Below are positions 62,625-64,000 of a stretch of DNA of 64,000 nucleotides, piece after piece. The notes under the pieces were generated by a model. That model was not told the DNA's origin, ran no database searches, and saw only the letters and a list, made by a program, of their open reading frames with translations. The stretch is taken from NCBI RefSeq assembly GCF_019008365.1, contig NZ_JAHHUL010000003.1, positions 124,001-188,000 of the forward strand, given 5' to 3'. Positions within the stretch are counted from its first letter, which is position 1. Each line of letters starts with the position of its first letter. Origin of the DNA: Phosphitispora fastidiosa (GTDB lineage Bacteria > Bacillota > Thermincolia > Thermincolales > UBA2595). The translations under genes and the position numbers were made by a program.

Positions 62625-63726
62625 TAAAGACCCGTTCGTACCGGCAGCGGCTTTGGCAGACGAGTTTTATAATATTAATTTATTGACTGATGGCAAGAAG
62701 GCAGAGCGCCTGTTAGGTGAGTTTGATCTAATCCTGCCGGCCACTGAAAATTACGATGTCTTAACCTGGCTTTATCAAGCAGCAAATCGTTATCAGGTGC
62801 CATTAGCGTTTGATATGCAGGCATATAGTATTAGTTCCTCAAAGCTGAAAAGCAATCGTTTTTTTCATCTTAAAGGGATTCCTATCCCGGAACGGTGGCC
62901 GGAATGCGGTTTTCCGGTAATCGTGAAACCTTCCGGCCTGAGCGGCAGCAAGGGTGTCGAGAAAGCAGACAACCATGCAGAGTTAAATTCGCTGCTAAAC
63001 AGGACCGGCCGGGGAATGGTGATCCAGGAATACCTGGAAGGGCCTTCTTATTCCCTGGAAGTCATTGCTGACCATGGTAAGTGTCTGGGACTACAGGTAA
63101 CAGAATTGAACTTTGATGCTGACTATGACTGTAAAAGGGTCATAGCGGGACCCAATACAGGCAGGGAAATCGAGGCTGCTTTTCTTGAACTGGGGGATTG
63201 GATTGCTTCAGAGATAAAGCTGTCAGGAATTATGGATATTGAAGTAATTGATAACAGTGGACAGTTGAAGGTTCTGGAAATAGATGCCAGGCTTCCCAGC
63301 CAGACCCCTGCCGCAGTATACCATTCAACAGGAATTAATATGGTAAAACTTTTGGCGGATTTCTGGATTAATGGAAAACTGCCTGTCCGGCAGGAAATTT
63401 TCGGGGACAGCCGTGCTGTGGTTTATGAACACTTCAGGCTTCACCGGAGGACTCTGGAAACAGCCGGGGAGCATGTTATTGTGGGGGCTCAAAACCTAAA
63501 GATATATAAAGACAGGTTTTCAGCCGATACCCTGATAACAAATTTTGATAGTTCTGCTGAAGAATGGGTAGCTACAGCCATATTTACCGGTGATACTGAA
63601 GAGCAGGCGCGGCAAATCCGCGATATGGGAGTAAGAGGCATTATTGAGTCTTTCAATGTAAGGCGATATGTTGATTCAGATCCTTTTAGTGACAGGAGTA
63701 AAGAATATGACCAGATTATACTATGA
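62533..63726 (+). CDS. pylC: PylC, 3-methylornithine-lysine ligase
   Basis: ATP-grasp ligase joining 3-methylornithine to the epsilon amine of a second lysine. ATG 62533 is chosen (397 residues); GTG 62527 would add two codons. The N-terminus is a Rossmann-type pre-ATP-grasp domain (ILIVGGQLQGLEAVYLARQ). ATP-grasp motifs follow: VIVKPSGLSGSKGV, VIQEYLEGPSYSLEVI and the metal site LEIDARLPSQTP. It overlaps pylB by 92 bp at the start and pylD by 20 bp at the end. Confidence 0.94.
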   Translation: MTRILIVGGQLQGLEAVYLARQAGLEAALIDKDPFVPAAALADEFYNINLLTDGKKAERLLGEFDLILPATENYDVLTWLYQAANRYQVPLAFDMQAYSISSSKLKSNRFFHLKGIPIPERWPECGFPVIVKPSGLSGSKGVEKADNHAELNSLLNRTGRGMVIQEYLEGPSYSLEVIADHGKCLGLQVTELNFDADYDCKRVIAGPNTGREIEAAFLELGDWIASEIKLSGIMDIEVIDNSGQLKVLEIDARLPSQTPAAVYHSTGINMVKLLADFWINGKLPVRQEIFGDSRAVVYEHFRLHRRTLETAGEHVIVGAQNLKIYKDRFSADTLITNFDSSAEEWVATAIFTGDTEEQARQIRDMGVRGIIESFNVRRYVDSDPFSDRSKEYDQIIL

Positions 63727-64000
63727 AATTATCAGGGATATTCCCAATTCTCTGGCAATATTGGATAAAACGCTGCTGTTAAGCACCGGACTGGATTTAT
63801 TGGGGCTTGGGGCGGTATGTGCCGGAATGGACCGTGATGGGGCAGCCAAGGAAATCGGTAATTATTCTGCTGCTGTCGTCCCGGTATCTTCTGGACAGGG
63901 CATTATTCCCGGCTTTGCAGAAGGGGTCAATGCTGTTCTTGGACATATAGGTTTAAATGCAGCTATTACCGCTCAAACAGACATTGGTGGAATCGGAGAA
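63707..64000 (+). CDS. pylD: PylD, 3' end outside the window
   Basis: It oxidises 3-methylornithyl-lysine, which then closes to pyrrolysine. ATG 63707 lies inside the end of pylC, with AGGAG 7 to 11 nt upstream. The 98 codons visible begin MTRLYYEIIRDIPNSLAILD and include VVPVSSGQGIIPGFAEGVNA and the start of a Gly-rich segment (TDIGGIGE). Position after pylC and these segments support the call; the NAD-binding part is beyond the window. Confidence 0.9.
   Translation, partial: MTRLYYEIIRDIPNSLAILDKTLLLSTGLDLLGLGAVCAGMDRDGAAKEIGNYSAAVVPVSSGQGIIPGFAEGVNAVLGHIGLNAAITAQTDIGGIGE

Overview
The window looks like a chromosome segment of an anaerobic Gram-positive bacterium of the Clostridia, most like the Peptococcaceae-type methylotrophs and acetogens. 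The signs are strong Shine-Dalgarno sequences, frequent TTG/GTG starts, large S-layer-homology (SLH) surface proteins, a solitary AICAR transformylase under a ZTP riboswitch, and above all a bacterial-type pyrrolysine (Pyl) system with PylS split into PylSn and PylSc. No species is claimed.

Layout. 1-12.4 kb: three large SLH surface proteins that share modules, the relic of a fourth, a ParE/Phd toxin-antitoxin pair and a NarL-type two-component system. 12.4-19.1 kb: ZTP riboswitch plus AICAR transformylase, then an OmpR/HisKA two-component system with an ABC transporter. 19.3-29.9 kb: an accessory island with a PIN-domain protein, a tyrosine recombinase, a two-gene Hachiman-type defence system (hamA, hamB), an autoregulated-looking XRE/membrane/zinc-ribbon trio and an IS91-family element with its own tyrosine recombinase. 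30-39.7 kb: small membrane proteins, a DUF169 operon, PadR/pentapeptide and TetR/MFS/ABC cassettes, with several gene relics and a 73-bp repeat. 39.8-50.4 kb: a DUF3160 lipoprotein, a HisF-like enzyme, RsgA, a ferredoxin-type protein and another SLH protein.

50.4-64 kb is the coherent metabolic block. It encodes a RamA-type corrinoid activase, two copies of mtmC-mtmB (monomethylamine corrinoid protein and methyltransferase), a permease block between them, tRNA-Pyl, pylSn, pylSc, pylB, pylC and the start of pylD. Each mtmB is read through an in-frame UAG at codon 203. The two mtmCB copies appear identical over about 2,046 bp although their promoter regions have diverged, which points to gene conversion. 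ramA, mtmC1 and mtmC2 each have a textbook sigma-54 promoter (GG-N10-GC), and a dyad GATTC-N6-GAATC recurs upstream of the two mtmC promoters. A cloverleaf-like RNA fold lies between mtmB2 and pylT. PylSn and PylSc lie in the same reading frame, separated by a single stop codon.

How it works together (inference from known families): the permease imports monomethylamine, MtmB moves the methyl group to the corrinoid of MtmC, RamA reductively reactivates the corrinoid, and PylBCD plus PylSn/Sc and tRNA-Pyl supply the 22nd amino acid that MtmB needs. The final methyl acceptor enzyme and the sigma-54 activator are not in the window.
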